NCBI GenBank assembly: GCA_021151615.1
Contig: JAGKXA010000029.1
Span: forward strand, 1-27,734
Length of the DNA: 27,734 nucleotides
Direction of reading: 5' to 3'
From: Cellvibrionaceae bacterium
GTDB lineage: Bacteria > Pseudomonadota > Gammaproteobacteria > Pseudomonadales > Cellvibrionaceae
Shown here: piece after piece, positions 1 through 7,521 of the stretch
Layout: each line of letters opens with the position of its first letter
Numbering within the stretch: position 1 is the first letter of the stretch
Program-made: the position numbers and the translations under genes
Notes under the pieces: model-generated
What the model saw: only the letters and a program-made list of their open reading frames with translations
What the model was told of the DNA's origin: nothing
Database searches by the model: none

Positions 1-1
1 G

Positions 2-3000
2 TCGATGCTCTCCACCAGCGTGGCGCTTGGCATCATGGCTTCCGGCGGTGCTACCGCCCAGGGAGCTTGTAGTGTGGATTTTGCCAGTGTGAATAACTGG
101 GGATCTGGCGCTCAGTACAAAGTGACCTTGACCAACACCGGTGCCGCCAAGACCTCCTGGGAATTGTGCTGGACCTATGCTGGTAATGATGTGATTAACA
201 ACCTCTGGGACGGTGTCTACACCCAGACCGGTAAAAACGTGTGCGTGAAGAATGCGCCTTACAACCCGAACCTGGCGGCCAATGGCACTGCCTCTTTCGG
301 TTTCCTGGTAAACAATCCGGGGACAGCACCTACCGCATTCACCCTGAATGGCGCGGCTTGTGGGGGCTCTGCAGTGTCTAGCAGTAGCAGCTCAAGCGTT
401 GTGTACGTTGACAGCAGCACCAGCCGCAGCAGCAGCAGTGCACCGAGCAATACCACCGCCGCACGCTGGTTACTGGATGCTACTAACTCTACCTTCCACT
501 TTGTGACTGTGAAGAAGAACGCTACTACCGGCGCAGAAACTCCAGAGAACCTGACCTTCAGTACTCTCCAGGGTACAGTTTCTCCGACCGGATTGGCGAT
601 ATTGACCATCCCATTGACAAGTATCAGCACCGGTACGGCAATTCGCGATACCCGTATGCAGGATTATCTGTTTGAAGCAGCCTACCTGCCCAACCTGCAC
701 TTCACTACCCAGTTGGATCTGGCGGCAATTGAAGCCATGGTGGCTGGTAGCACTGCTGTACAATCCGTCACCGGTAACCTGACACTGCACGGCATCACCA
801 AGTCCATTGTGTTTGATGCATTGGTTGTTAAAAACAATGCCGGTAGCGTGTCCTTCTCGCCCAAAAAGCCTATCGTGATCAACTCCACCGATTTCGATCT
901 GGCCTATGGTGTTGAATGGCTGCGCAATACTGCAGCATTGGGAACTATCGGCGAGAAAGTACCTGTGTACTTCAAGATGTTCCTGAGCAACAGCAACCCG
1001 AGCAATACCCCGGCAATCAGCCTGGCGACGGCACCGACCGCACCATTGAGTGTGATAGGTACTGCTGTTGCCTCCGGTGCCAGCTTGAACTGGGCTGACA
1101 CCAGCGCCAACGAAACCGGCTTCCTCATTCGCCGTAAAGGGGCTGATGGTCGTTGGTACACCGCGAAGAACACTGTAGCTAACACCGTGAGTTACCTGGA
1201 TGCACTGACGGCTTCGGGCAGCTATGACTACAAACTCATTAGCTATACCGACAGTATTCCAGCTGCAGCAACCACTCCGGTAACGATAGTATTCACCACC
1301 GGTGCAACCAGCTCCACCAGCTCCACAACTACATCTGCAGTAGCGTCCAGCGTTGCAAGCAGTGCTGCATTTACTGGCAATGCGACTACCGGGCAGACAA
1401 TCTTTGCCGGTTCCGGTAGCTGTTCTGGTTGTCACAAAGACACCAACGGTGACGGCGTATTCAGTGAAGGCAATATTCAATTTAACGTGAATAGCTTCAC
1501 TTACCACACCATGAGCAAATACGCTGGCAGAGGTTACACCGGTAACTCCGCGCTGGATCTGTCTGTATTTATCAAAGACAACATGCTCGGCCACTGTAAC
1601 AACAACGCCTGTCAAGACGTCGCAGCTTACCTCTGGTCTCTGCGTGGTCGCGTAACCACCAGCAGCAGTTCATCGGTAGCCAGCTCTGTTGCATCAAGCG
1701 CAGTAAGCAGTGTGTGTGTGGGCGACAGCTGTGCTCCAACCTATGCTGACCGCTCTTTGCGCATCCTGAGCAAAAGCGAGTACATCAACAGCGTATTGGA
1801 TCTCACCGGAGTAGACCTGAAAACGACGTTGGATGCAGCTACCCTGGCGTCTATCCCGGCGGATATTCTGGTTAACGGTTTCACCAACAACACCCGTGCC
1901 ACCATCTCCGAGAACAGCGCTCGCGCCTACGAACTCCTGGCAGGAAAGATTGCTGACGCAGCCGCCGCTCGCAGCTTCTCTGGAATTGCCAGCTGTTCCG
2001 GCACAGTAGCGGCTTGTGGCGACACCTTCGTTGCCGACTTCGCCAAACGCGCCTTCCGTCGTCCGCTGACTACTGAAGAAAAGACCAACTATGCAAGCTT
2101 CTTCTCCTCTAGCCTGGGTGTGTCTACTACCAGCGATGCGCTGAAACTGGCTCTGCGTGCAGTATTCACTTCACCACAATTCCTGTACCGCAGTGAAATG
2201 GGTGTGAAAGTGGCTGACCTGCGTGCCGGCACTGTGGACGCGTCTGCAAACATCAGCATCAACGATGTTCCAAGCGCTGATCGCACTACCCTGCCTGATA
2301 CCGCTTACGTGTTGACCCAGTATGAACTCGCGTCATTCCTGGCCTTCACCTACACCGGTAGCACTCCGGATGCGACCCTGTTGGCCGCTGCCGACAGCAA
2401 GTCACTGTGGACCAAAGCGCAAATCGAAACCCAAATTACCCGTCTGTTGGCTACCACCAAGGCACGTCAACACTTCGGTAACTTTGCTGTTCAATGGCTG
2501 GATGCCGAAGGTTTGCAGTATGACGCTCGCAACCCGGCGCTCTACCCGACTTATACCACTGATGTACAGAAAGCCATGCTGGAAGAAGCTCGTGCAATCT
2601 ACAATGATGTAATTCTGGACGGCGCACCTTTCGCTAACCTATACAGCAGCTCTTACACCTTCGCTAACTCGGCTCTGGCAAGCTTCTATGGCCTGAGCAC
2701 CAGTGGATTGGGAACCAGCGTAAGCAAAGTGAACACCACTAACCGCGGCGGTTTGATTGCTTCGGGCGCATTTATGGCACGCAACGCTCACTTCGCCAAA
2801 ACTGCTCCGATCATCCGTGCAGTCCGCACCCGTCGTTCATTCCTGTGTCATGACGTACCTAACCCGCCAACCGGTTTGGCGCTGGATAAACTGCGTGAAG
2901 AACAAGCACAAGCGTTTGAAGCGTTGAAAGCCAGCCAGGGTGGATTTGCGACTTCTCGCCAGGAGTACCACTTCCTGACCAGCGTAAGCCCATGTACTAA

Positions 3001-3466
3001 CTGTCACTTGAAGATCATCAACCCTCTCGGCTTCGGCTTCGAAGACTTCAGCCCGGTTGGCCTGCCACGCACGCGTGACGACAACAACCTGTCTGTTGGC
3101 TTCCTGGAAGATGATGGCACTCTGTATGGCGTGAACAACCTGGACGATGGCAAAACCCTGACCTTTACTGGCACCAACAACCTGGGCGCCAAACTGGTTG
3201 CTTCTACCGATGGTTACTCACAACTGCGTGCGTGTTTTGTTGAAAACAACTACCGCATGGCATTTGGTACCGGTATTAGCTACTTCGATCGCAACCTGAC
3301 CGGTAGTGACGACAAGCCAATCCAGTTACCTGCTGCCCAACAACAAGCTAATGCCAACGAAGTTGCCGCGCTGATCCAGCAAATGGCAGCCAATAGCAAT
3401 AGCCCGAAAGTCATGTTGCAAAGCCTCGGTAGCTTGAAGTCAGTGCGTTACCGCAAAGACTTCTAA
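2..3466 (+). CDS. Secreted CBM2-YceI-FN3-like-cytochrome c-DUF1592/1588 redox protein (Cbp2D/E-like), 5' partial
   Basis: The frame is open to the left edge. The first ATG, at 5, falls inside a signal peptide (ending near GGATAQGA), so the true start is probably upstream of the window. Residues numbered from that ATG: CBM2 at 22-119, bounded by Cys22/Cys119; Ser linker; YceI-like lipid/quinone-binding domain about 153-328; FN3-like beta domain about 336-432; Ser/Thr linker; class I cytochrome c domain about 458-547 with haem site CSGCH (473-477), probable axial Met527 and a downstream Cys pair; Ser linker; then DUF1587, DUF1595, DUF1592, DUF1588 and DUF1585 segments (about 583-1145) with a second CxxCH at 997-1001. 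Predicted role: cellulose-bound extracellular electron carrier. The architecture recalls Cbp2D/Cbp2E of Cellvibrio japonicus (family knowledge); the electron acceptor is inferred. A DUF1552 gene follows, as in gene 7522-10992 and its partner. The CBM2 is atypical: it has an internal Cys55/Cys80 pair, and Tyr86 where the third binding Trp normally sits. Confidence 0.9.
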   Translation, partial: SMLSTSVALGIMASGGATAQGACSVDFASVNNWGSGAQYKVTLTNTGAAKTSWELCWTYAGNDVINNLWDGVYTQTGKNVCVKNAPYNPNLAANGTASFGFLVNNPGTAPTAFTLNGAACGGSAVSSSSSSSVVYVDSSTSRSSSSAPSNTTAARWLLDATNSTFHFVTVKKNATTGAETPENLTFSTLQGTVSPTGLAILTIPLTSISTGTAIRDTRMQDYLFEAAYLPNLHFTTQLDLAAIEAMVAGSTAVQSVTGNLTLHGITKSIVFDALVVKNNAGSVSFSPKKPIVINSTDFDLAYGVEWLRNTAALGTIGEKVPVYFKMFLSNSNPSNTPAISLATAPTAPLSVIGTAVASGASLNWADTSANETGFLIRRKGADGRWYTAKNTVANTVSYLDALTASGSYDYKLISYTDSIPAAATTPVTIVFTTGATSSTSSTTTSAVASSVASSAAFTGNATTGQTIFAGSGSCSGCHKDTNGDGVFSEGNIQFNVNSFTYHTMSKYAGRGYTGNSALDLSVFIKDNMLGHCNNNACQDVAAYLWSLRGRVTTSSSSSVASSVASSAVSSVCVGDSCAPTYADRSLRILSKSEYINSVLDLTGVDLKTTLDAATLASIPADILVNGFTNNTRATISENSARAYELLAGKIADAAAARSFSGIASCSGTVAACGDTFVADFAKRAFRRPLTTEEKTNYASFFSSSLGVSTTSDALKLALRAVFTSPQFLYRSEMGVKVADLRAGTVDASANISINDVPSADRTTLPDTAYVLTQYELASFLAFTYTGSTPDATLLAAADSKSLWTKAQIETQITRLLATTKARQHFGNFAVQWLDAEGLQYDARNPALYPTYTTDVQKAMLEEARAIYNDVILDGAPFANLYSSSYTFANSALASFYGLSTSGLGTSVSKVNTTNRGGLIASGAFMARNAHFAKTAPIIRAVRTRRSFLCHDVPNPPTGLALDKLREEQAQAFEALKASQGGFATSRQEYHFLTSVSPCTNCHLKIINPLGFGFEDFSPVGLPRTRDDNNLSVGFLEDDGTLYGVNNLDDGKTLTFTGTNNLGAKLVASTDGYSQLRACFVENNYRMAFGTGISYFDRNLTGSDDKPIQLPAAQQQANANEVAALIQQMAANSNSPKVMLQSLGSLKSVRYRKDF

Positions 3467-3488
3467 TTGCCAGCAAACCTAAAAATCC

Positions 3489-3508
3489 GGGTGGGGTACG
3501 CCCCACCC
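3489..3508 (+). other. Intercistronic GC-rich hairpin
   Basis: A perfect 8-bp inverted repeat (GGGTGGGG / CCCCACCC) surrounds a TACG loop, starting 23 bp after the stop of the large redox gene and 70 bp before the DUF1552 start. Only TTTA follows, not a proper T-run, so it looks more like a partial terminator or an mRNA-stabilising hairpin that lowers expression of the downstream gene than a full stop. The structure is seen directly; the role is inferred. Confidence 0.5.
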
Positions 3509-3578
3509 TTTACAAAAAGATTTCTTCCCAATCAATCGTCGGTGGTTTCACCGACAAGGGATAAAAAGGGTTTTAACT

Positions 3579-4892
3579 ATGAATGACTTCAAAAAAATGG
3601 CTGATGAGCATCGCCGCAATTTTTTAAAGTTTGTTGCCAAAACTGGTATCTCAATACCAGCGCTCCAGGCATCTACCCTGGCAATGGGCGTAATGTCCAG
3701 CCGCTTCGCCGAGGCGCAAACATCCTCCAATAAAGTTAAGCGTGTAATTTTTGTGTTTATTCCTGGTGGCACTCCAGGCCACGCGTCACTTACCTTCACC
3801 CCGACTGTTGCATCTAACGGTGCACTGACGATGAAGGCCTGCTCGCAACCCATGGATAGCCACAAACAAAACTGTATTTTTGTTAGTAATGCAGCCATTG
3901 TTTCCGGTACTACTCCAGCGGGTGGACACGGTTTGACCTTCCGCGTACTGGGTGCCTTTAACGGCAACGGTACTACTGTGGATAACGTATTGGCACAATC
4001 AGCCATCGGCGCCAGCTCTCGTTTTGGCTCCTTGCGTTTGGGAGTAATGGCTAACTCGGCTACCGGTGCAACTCTGGATTGCTCCATCTCCTCGGTGAAC
4101 ACCTGGACCCAATCAACCTACGTCAGTAACCCACGCACCGTGTTCAACAGTTTGTTCACGGGCGGCGCCAGCACTGGTTCTACCGCGCAACAACAACAGC
4201 TGAAAATTTATGACGTAAACTTGGCAGCGCTCAACAAAATCCGAAATCAATTGTCCGCTGAGGAGCAGTTGCGTGTAGATGAAAATATCGCAGCAATTCA
4301 GAAACTGAAGACCGATCTGAACAACTCCACCACAACCACTGGCGGCGCTTGCACTAACCCGGCATGGGATAACTTCGGAACTGTGGAGGCAGACCCAATG
4401 TTGGGCGCACATTTCACCCAGTTGTTTGATCAGCAAGCACGCAACGCCGCTTTAGCACTGGCGTGCAACCTGACCAAGGTGGTCAGCATTCAGATGGGTA
4501 CCGATGGTGGTAACTTTGCCGCGACTGGTTTTACTGATACTTACCACGGCTCTATCCACGTGGGTCAGGATGCACCATTCATTGCACAACGCGCCTACTT
4601 GCAAGGTCGTGTTGCCAGTTTGATTAATATCCTGAAATCAACTCCAGATGAAACTGGTGCACCATTGTTCAACTCAACCTTAATCGTACAGTTGAGCGAT
4701 ATGGGGAACGGTCAGGTTCATTTGGGTGAAGATGCGCCTTTGATGTTGGCTTCGGGTAGCAGTGCATTCCGCGGCGGCCGCGTAATTGGCGGTAGCATGC
4801 ACACCCAACTGTTGGATAACGCTGCACAAGCGATTGGCTTAACTGGTTACACGGCTTACTCATCTGGCGCACTTACAGGTGTTTGGTCATAA
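3579..4892 (+). CDS. Tat-exported DUF1552 family protein, copy 1
   Basis: A 437-residue protein with a twin-arginine signal (HRRNFLKF, Arg12-Arg13) and a hydrophobic stretch ending near RFAEAQ, so it is probably folded in the cytoplasm and exported by Tat. The mature part matches the DUF1552 (HXXSHH-type) family. It begins with KRVIFVFIPGGTPGHAS, has an HGSIH motif at 323-327 in place of the canonical HxxSHH, and ends with a QLSDMGNGQVHLGEDAP segment (His381) similar in pattern to the metal-binding end of DUF1501/alkaline-phosphatase-like proteins. The biochemical function of DUF1552 is unknown to me; genes of this family commonly sit next to DUF1592/1588 cytochrome genes, as here. A GGG-rich ribosome-binding site lies about 8 bp upstream. 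A strong terminator follows the stop, so it is the last gene of locus 1. Confidence 0.88.
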   Translation: MNDFKKMADEHRRNFLKFVAKTGISIPALQASTLAMGVMSSRFAEAQTSSNKVKRVIFVFIPGGTPGHASLTFTPTVASNGALTMKACSQPMDSHKQNCIFVSNAAIVSGTTPAGGHGLTFRVLGAFNGNGTTVDNVLAQSAIGASSRFGSLRLGVMANSATGATLDCSISSVNTWTQSTYVSNPRTVFNSLFTGGASTGSTAQQQQLKIYDVNLAALNKIRNQLSAEEQLRVDENIAAIQKLKTDLNNSTTTTGGACTNPAWDNFGTVEADPMLGAHFTQLFDQQARNAALALACNLTKVVSIQMGTDGGNFAATGFTDTYHGSIHVGQDAPFIAQRAYLQGRVASLINILKSTPDETGAPLFNSTLIVQLSDMGNGQVHLGEDAPLMLASGSSAFRGGRVIGGSMHTQLLDNAAQAIGLTGYTAYSSGALTGVWS

Positions 4893-4926
4893 ACACGAGA
4901 AAGAAAACAGTTATCAGTACATTTCT

Positions 4927-4952
4927 ACAGCGCCCTCGGGCGCTGTTTTTTT
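4927..4952 (+). terminator. Rho-independent terminator of locus 1
   Basis: Perfect 8-bp stem ACAGCGCC / GGCGCTGT with a CTCG loop, running straight into seven T residues. It lies 34 bp after the DUF1552 copy 1 stop and separates locus 1 from locus 2. Confidence 0.93.
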
Positions 4953-5216
4953 GTCCCTCGGTTTTTACTGATGAGTGATTTGAGCCACGGATAATAATTT
5001 CAGACTACTTAAGTGATAATTTTTGTTAACCAATCTAACAACGCTCCCTCCCATCTCAACCCCAATTCTACTTCTAACCCGCACCGAACAAGACTTTCAG
5101 ATAATTTCCCCGCGAATTTTCACGCATTAATCAACCTCAATCGCTCCAACTCATCCCACCGTTAAAGAATTGCTCAACATCTGGCTGTGCACTAGATTTG
5201 GCGCACAACATAATAA

Positions 5217-5228
5217 GATTGCGCAATC
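5217..5228. promoter_or_regulatory. 12-bp perfect palindrome, possible operator
   Basis: GATTGCGCAATC is a perfect palindrome in the long leader of the locus 2 operon, about 19 bp after the weak -10-like TAGATT. The position would suit a repressor or activator dimer. No regulator is identified; the palindrome itself is certain, its use is conjecture. Confidence 0.3.
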
Positions 5229-5613
5229 ATTTAAATGCTTTCACCTTAGCGGCCATAAATACTCGGCGCCTGATTGGTAAACAGCCATCTAACAATTAAT
5301 TGATTTATCAACTTTTAGCGACAATTTTCGATATATTGATGGCAAAAATAAGATTTTTTAGACTTAAAGTGACCGAGAAGAAAACTTTTACACAGCGTAA
5401 TACCAGCTCTAAAAATAGAAATAAAAAACAGTGATGAATATTTAAAAAAATAATTTGTTAACGCAATCACAATTGCAACCAAAAAAACATAACGATAAAA
5501 ACAACCCCACTCTTGATGACGACCTTGGCTTTTGGCGCTCATGTGCCGTTTCGGGATTAGGGAAAGTCGCTGTAACCGTGTTTGTTAAGACCCTAAAGCA
5601 CTCAACACAACCC

Positions 5614-5619
5614 AGGAGG
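5614..5619 (+). promoter_or_regulatory. Ribosome-binding site fixing the start at 5629
   Basis: A perfect AGGAGG lies 9 bp before the ATG at 5629. It decides the start: the same frame extends upstream to a TTG at 5455, but those 58 extra residues precede a normal signal peptide and have no ribosome-binding site. Confidence 0.85.
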
Positions 5620-5628
5620 AAGAAATCT

Positions 5629-7500
5629 ATGAGCAACCTTGCAGCCATAGTGAAACCACCTCGCCCACTGGGACGGCTTTGCCGTCCACTTTGGGCTGTA
5701 GGTGTTTCACTCGCCATTACCGCAATAACACCCCAGGCATTCGCTGCTTGTCAGTATGTCGTGAACGATCAGTGGAGCAGCGGTTTTACCGCGACCATCA
5801 AAGTAACCAACTCCGGCACCGCACCTGTCTCCGGCTGGAATATCAACTGGCGCTACAACGGTGCCGACCGGATTACCAGCAGTTGGAACGTGACCATATC
5901 TGGCAGTAATCCCTATACCGCCAGCAACGTCAGTTGGAATGGCAGCTTGCAGCCCAATCAGACCGTTGAATTTGGCGTACAAGGCAGTAAAGGCAGCGCA
6001 CCTGCGGAACTGCCGGTAATTAGCGGGGCAATTTGTGGTGGATCCACGTCCTCGGCACCCACGTCATCCTCAACACCCGCATCTTCAAGTTCCAGCACCG
6101 CGATCAGTAGCTCCAATAGCTCCATTCCCACGGTTATGGGATGCGGTACTAACGCACTCTTTTGCCTGGACTTTGAAAGCACCACACCGGGGACAATCCC
6201 CTCTGGCTTTACCCAGGAAGGTAATGGCATCGCTGTAGTTCAAGGCCAAGAAGCCCATAGCGGAAATCGCTCGGTAAAGTTCACCAGCACCAACGCGAGT
6301 AACTACGGCTACTTCAAAAAGAACAGCGTCTCCGGCACTCACTGGGGACGACTCTATTACAAGATGAAAACGCCGGTGCCCAACATCAATACCTGGCTCC
6401 ACGGAACCTTCGTGACTTCGCGCGGTAACAACGCAGAGTTTCGCTTTGTCGATACAGTGCAGGAAGCCAGCGGCAAGCATCAATACATTTACAACGTAGA
6501 GCCGGGCGATGTGTCCCTGCAAGGCGCCTACGCCTACAACTTTGATAGCAGTTGGGTGTGCACCGAGTGGTACGTGAACCACCAAACGCAAACCTATCGC
6601 TTTTTCCGCAACGGCGAAGAGCTGTTTTTCACCAATGGTGGCAGAACAACTGGAGCGACCAACCTGCCTGGCTTCGCAGCAGTTCCAGCGAGCCTTGACT
6701 GGCTAGGCTTTGGCTTCAGAAGCTACCAACAAAGCGGTGGTATTGAAGGGTGGATTGATGACGTGGCCGTGGGTGGTGAGCGTATCGGTTGTAACACTCA
6801 ACCTGTTTCCAGTAGCGCTCCGTCTAGCAGCGCGACATCAAGTAGCCCGGCCAGCTCTTCCGCAACCAGTCGAAGCCTATCGAGCAGCAGTCTGCCGCCC
6901 TCCTCAACAAGCTCAATGCTGAGTAGCTCGTCACTTCCGCTCAGTAGCTCCTCCAGCGCTTCATCGCTGGCACAAACCAATATCTGGAACCTGAACGCCG
7001 GTGCCTCTTACATCAATTTCGTCACCACCAAAAATACCAACGTGATTGAAGCGCATAGTTTTGATCAGCTATCCGGCGGCATTAGCGATGCAGGGAACGC
7101 AACGCTGGTGATTGATCTGGGTAGTGTCAATACAGGTATCGCCCTGCGTGACCAACGTATGCGTGACCTGCTGTTTGAAATTGCCAGTTTCCCCAATGCA
7201 ACCGTCACCCTGGCAGTACCCAACGGCTTGCTCACCAACCTCGCGGTCGGTAGCACTAGCGAAATTGATGTAACTGCCACCTTGAATTTGCATGGCGTCA
7301 ACCAACCACTTGCCACTCGAATCTCCGTGCAAAAACTGACGGTCAATCGCGTTTTGGTGCAAAACCTCACCCCAGTCTTGGTAAGCGCTGCAGATTACGA
7401 CCTCAGCAACGGAGTTGAAGCCCTGCGCGCTGCCGTAGCTATTGCCTCGATTAGCAAGGCGGTTCCCGTGGATTTCACTCTCGTCTTTGACGCACGTTAA
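5629..7500 (+). CDS. Secreted CBM2 - Cip1-like jelly roll - YceI protein
   Basis: A 623-residue protein from the ATG behind AGGAGG. An N-terminal signal peptide with a long n-region (cleavage near AFAA, residue 40) leads to a canonical CBM2 at 41-136 with the expected aromatic triad (Trp49, Trp86, Trp103). After a Ser/Thr linker comes a domain at about 172-388, with Cys at both ends and features such as CLDFES near its start and an EGWIDDVAV ending. It looks like a concanavalin-type jelly roll of the Cip1/polysaccharide-lyase-like group; this assignment is tentative. A second polyserine linker (about 392-446) leads to a YceI-like domain at about 450-621. It has no CxxCH. YceI domains bind polyisoprenoid or quinone ligands, and one from a Saccharophagus CBM2 protein was reported with bound ubiquinone, so this may be a cellulose-anchored quinone carrier. 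First gene of a three-gene operon; the next start is 21 bp away. Confidence 0.88.
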   Translation: MSNLAAIVKPPRPLGRLCRPLWAVGVSLAITAITPQAFAACQYVVNDQWSSGFTATIKVTNSGTAPVSGWNINWRYNGADRITSSWNVTISGSNPYTASNVSWNGSLQPNQTVEFGVQGSKGSAPAELPVISGAICGGSTSSAPTSSSTPASSSSSTAISSSNSSIPTVMGCGTNALFCLDFESTTPGTIPSGFTQEGNGIAVVQGQEAHSGNRSVKFTSTNASNYGYFKKNSVSGTHWGRLYYKMKTPVPNINTWLHGTFVTSRGNNAEFRFVDTVQEASGKHQYIYNVEPGDVSLQGAYAYNFDSSWVCTEWYVNHQTQTYRFFRNGEELFFTNGGRTTGATNLPGFAAVPASLDWLGFGFRSYQQSGGIEGWIDDVAVGGERIGCNTQPVSSSAPSSSATSSSPASSSATSRSLSSSSLPPSSTSSMLSSSSLPLSSSSSASSLAQTNIWNLNAGASYINFVTTKNTNVIEAHSFDQLSGGISDAGNATLVIDLGSVNTGIALRDQRMRDLLFEIASFPNATVTLAVPNGLLTNLAVGSTSEIDVTATLNLHGVNQPLATRISVQKLTVNRVLVQNLTPVLVSAADYDLSNGVEALRAAVAIASISKAVPVDFTLVFDAR

Positions 7501-7521
7501 TTGGCCAGGAGAGCAACGACT

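Larger units (their letters stand above)
4953..5628. other. AT-rich intergenic region upstream of locus 2
   Basis: About 676 bp with no convincing gene. Open frames here (for example on the minus strand at 5315-5542) have no ribosome-binding site and AT-driven composition. It should hold the promoter of the 5629-12335 operon. The best sigma70-like pair I can find is TTGCTC (5170-5175), a 17-bp spacer and TAGATT (5193-5198). It is weak, and would give a leader of over 400 nt. A 12-bp palindrome lies just downstream (separate entry). Two TTTGTTAAC-like stretches (around 5022-5031 and 5453-5462) are the only other recurrent words I noticed. Confidence 0.5.

Noticed and set aside
372..450. AGC/AGT-rich repetitive stretches as possible mobile or satellite DNA
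   Set aside because: They are in-frame polyserine linkers between domains, typical of Cellvibrio-type secreted enzymes.
470..1615. 381-codon minus-strand open frame inside the first gene
   Set aside because: It lies antisense to YceI, FN3-like and cytochrome coding, has Cys/Gly-rich nonsense composition and no ribosome-binding site, and is explained by codon bias of the real gene.
5315..5542. 75-codon minus-strand hydrophobic open frame in the long intergenic region
   Set aside because: AT-rich sequence gives hydrophobic codons by chance; there is no ribosome-binding site and no recognisable family.
5455..5628. N-terminal extension of the CBM2/Cip1-like/YceI protein to an upstream TTG
   Set aside because: It would put 58 charged residues before a normal signal peptide, whereas AGGAGG is ideally placed for the ATG at 5629.
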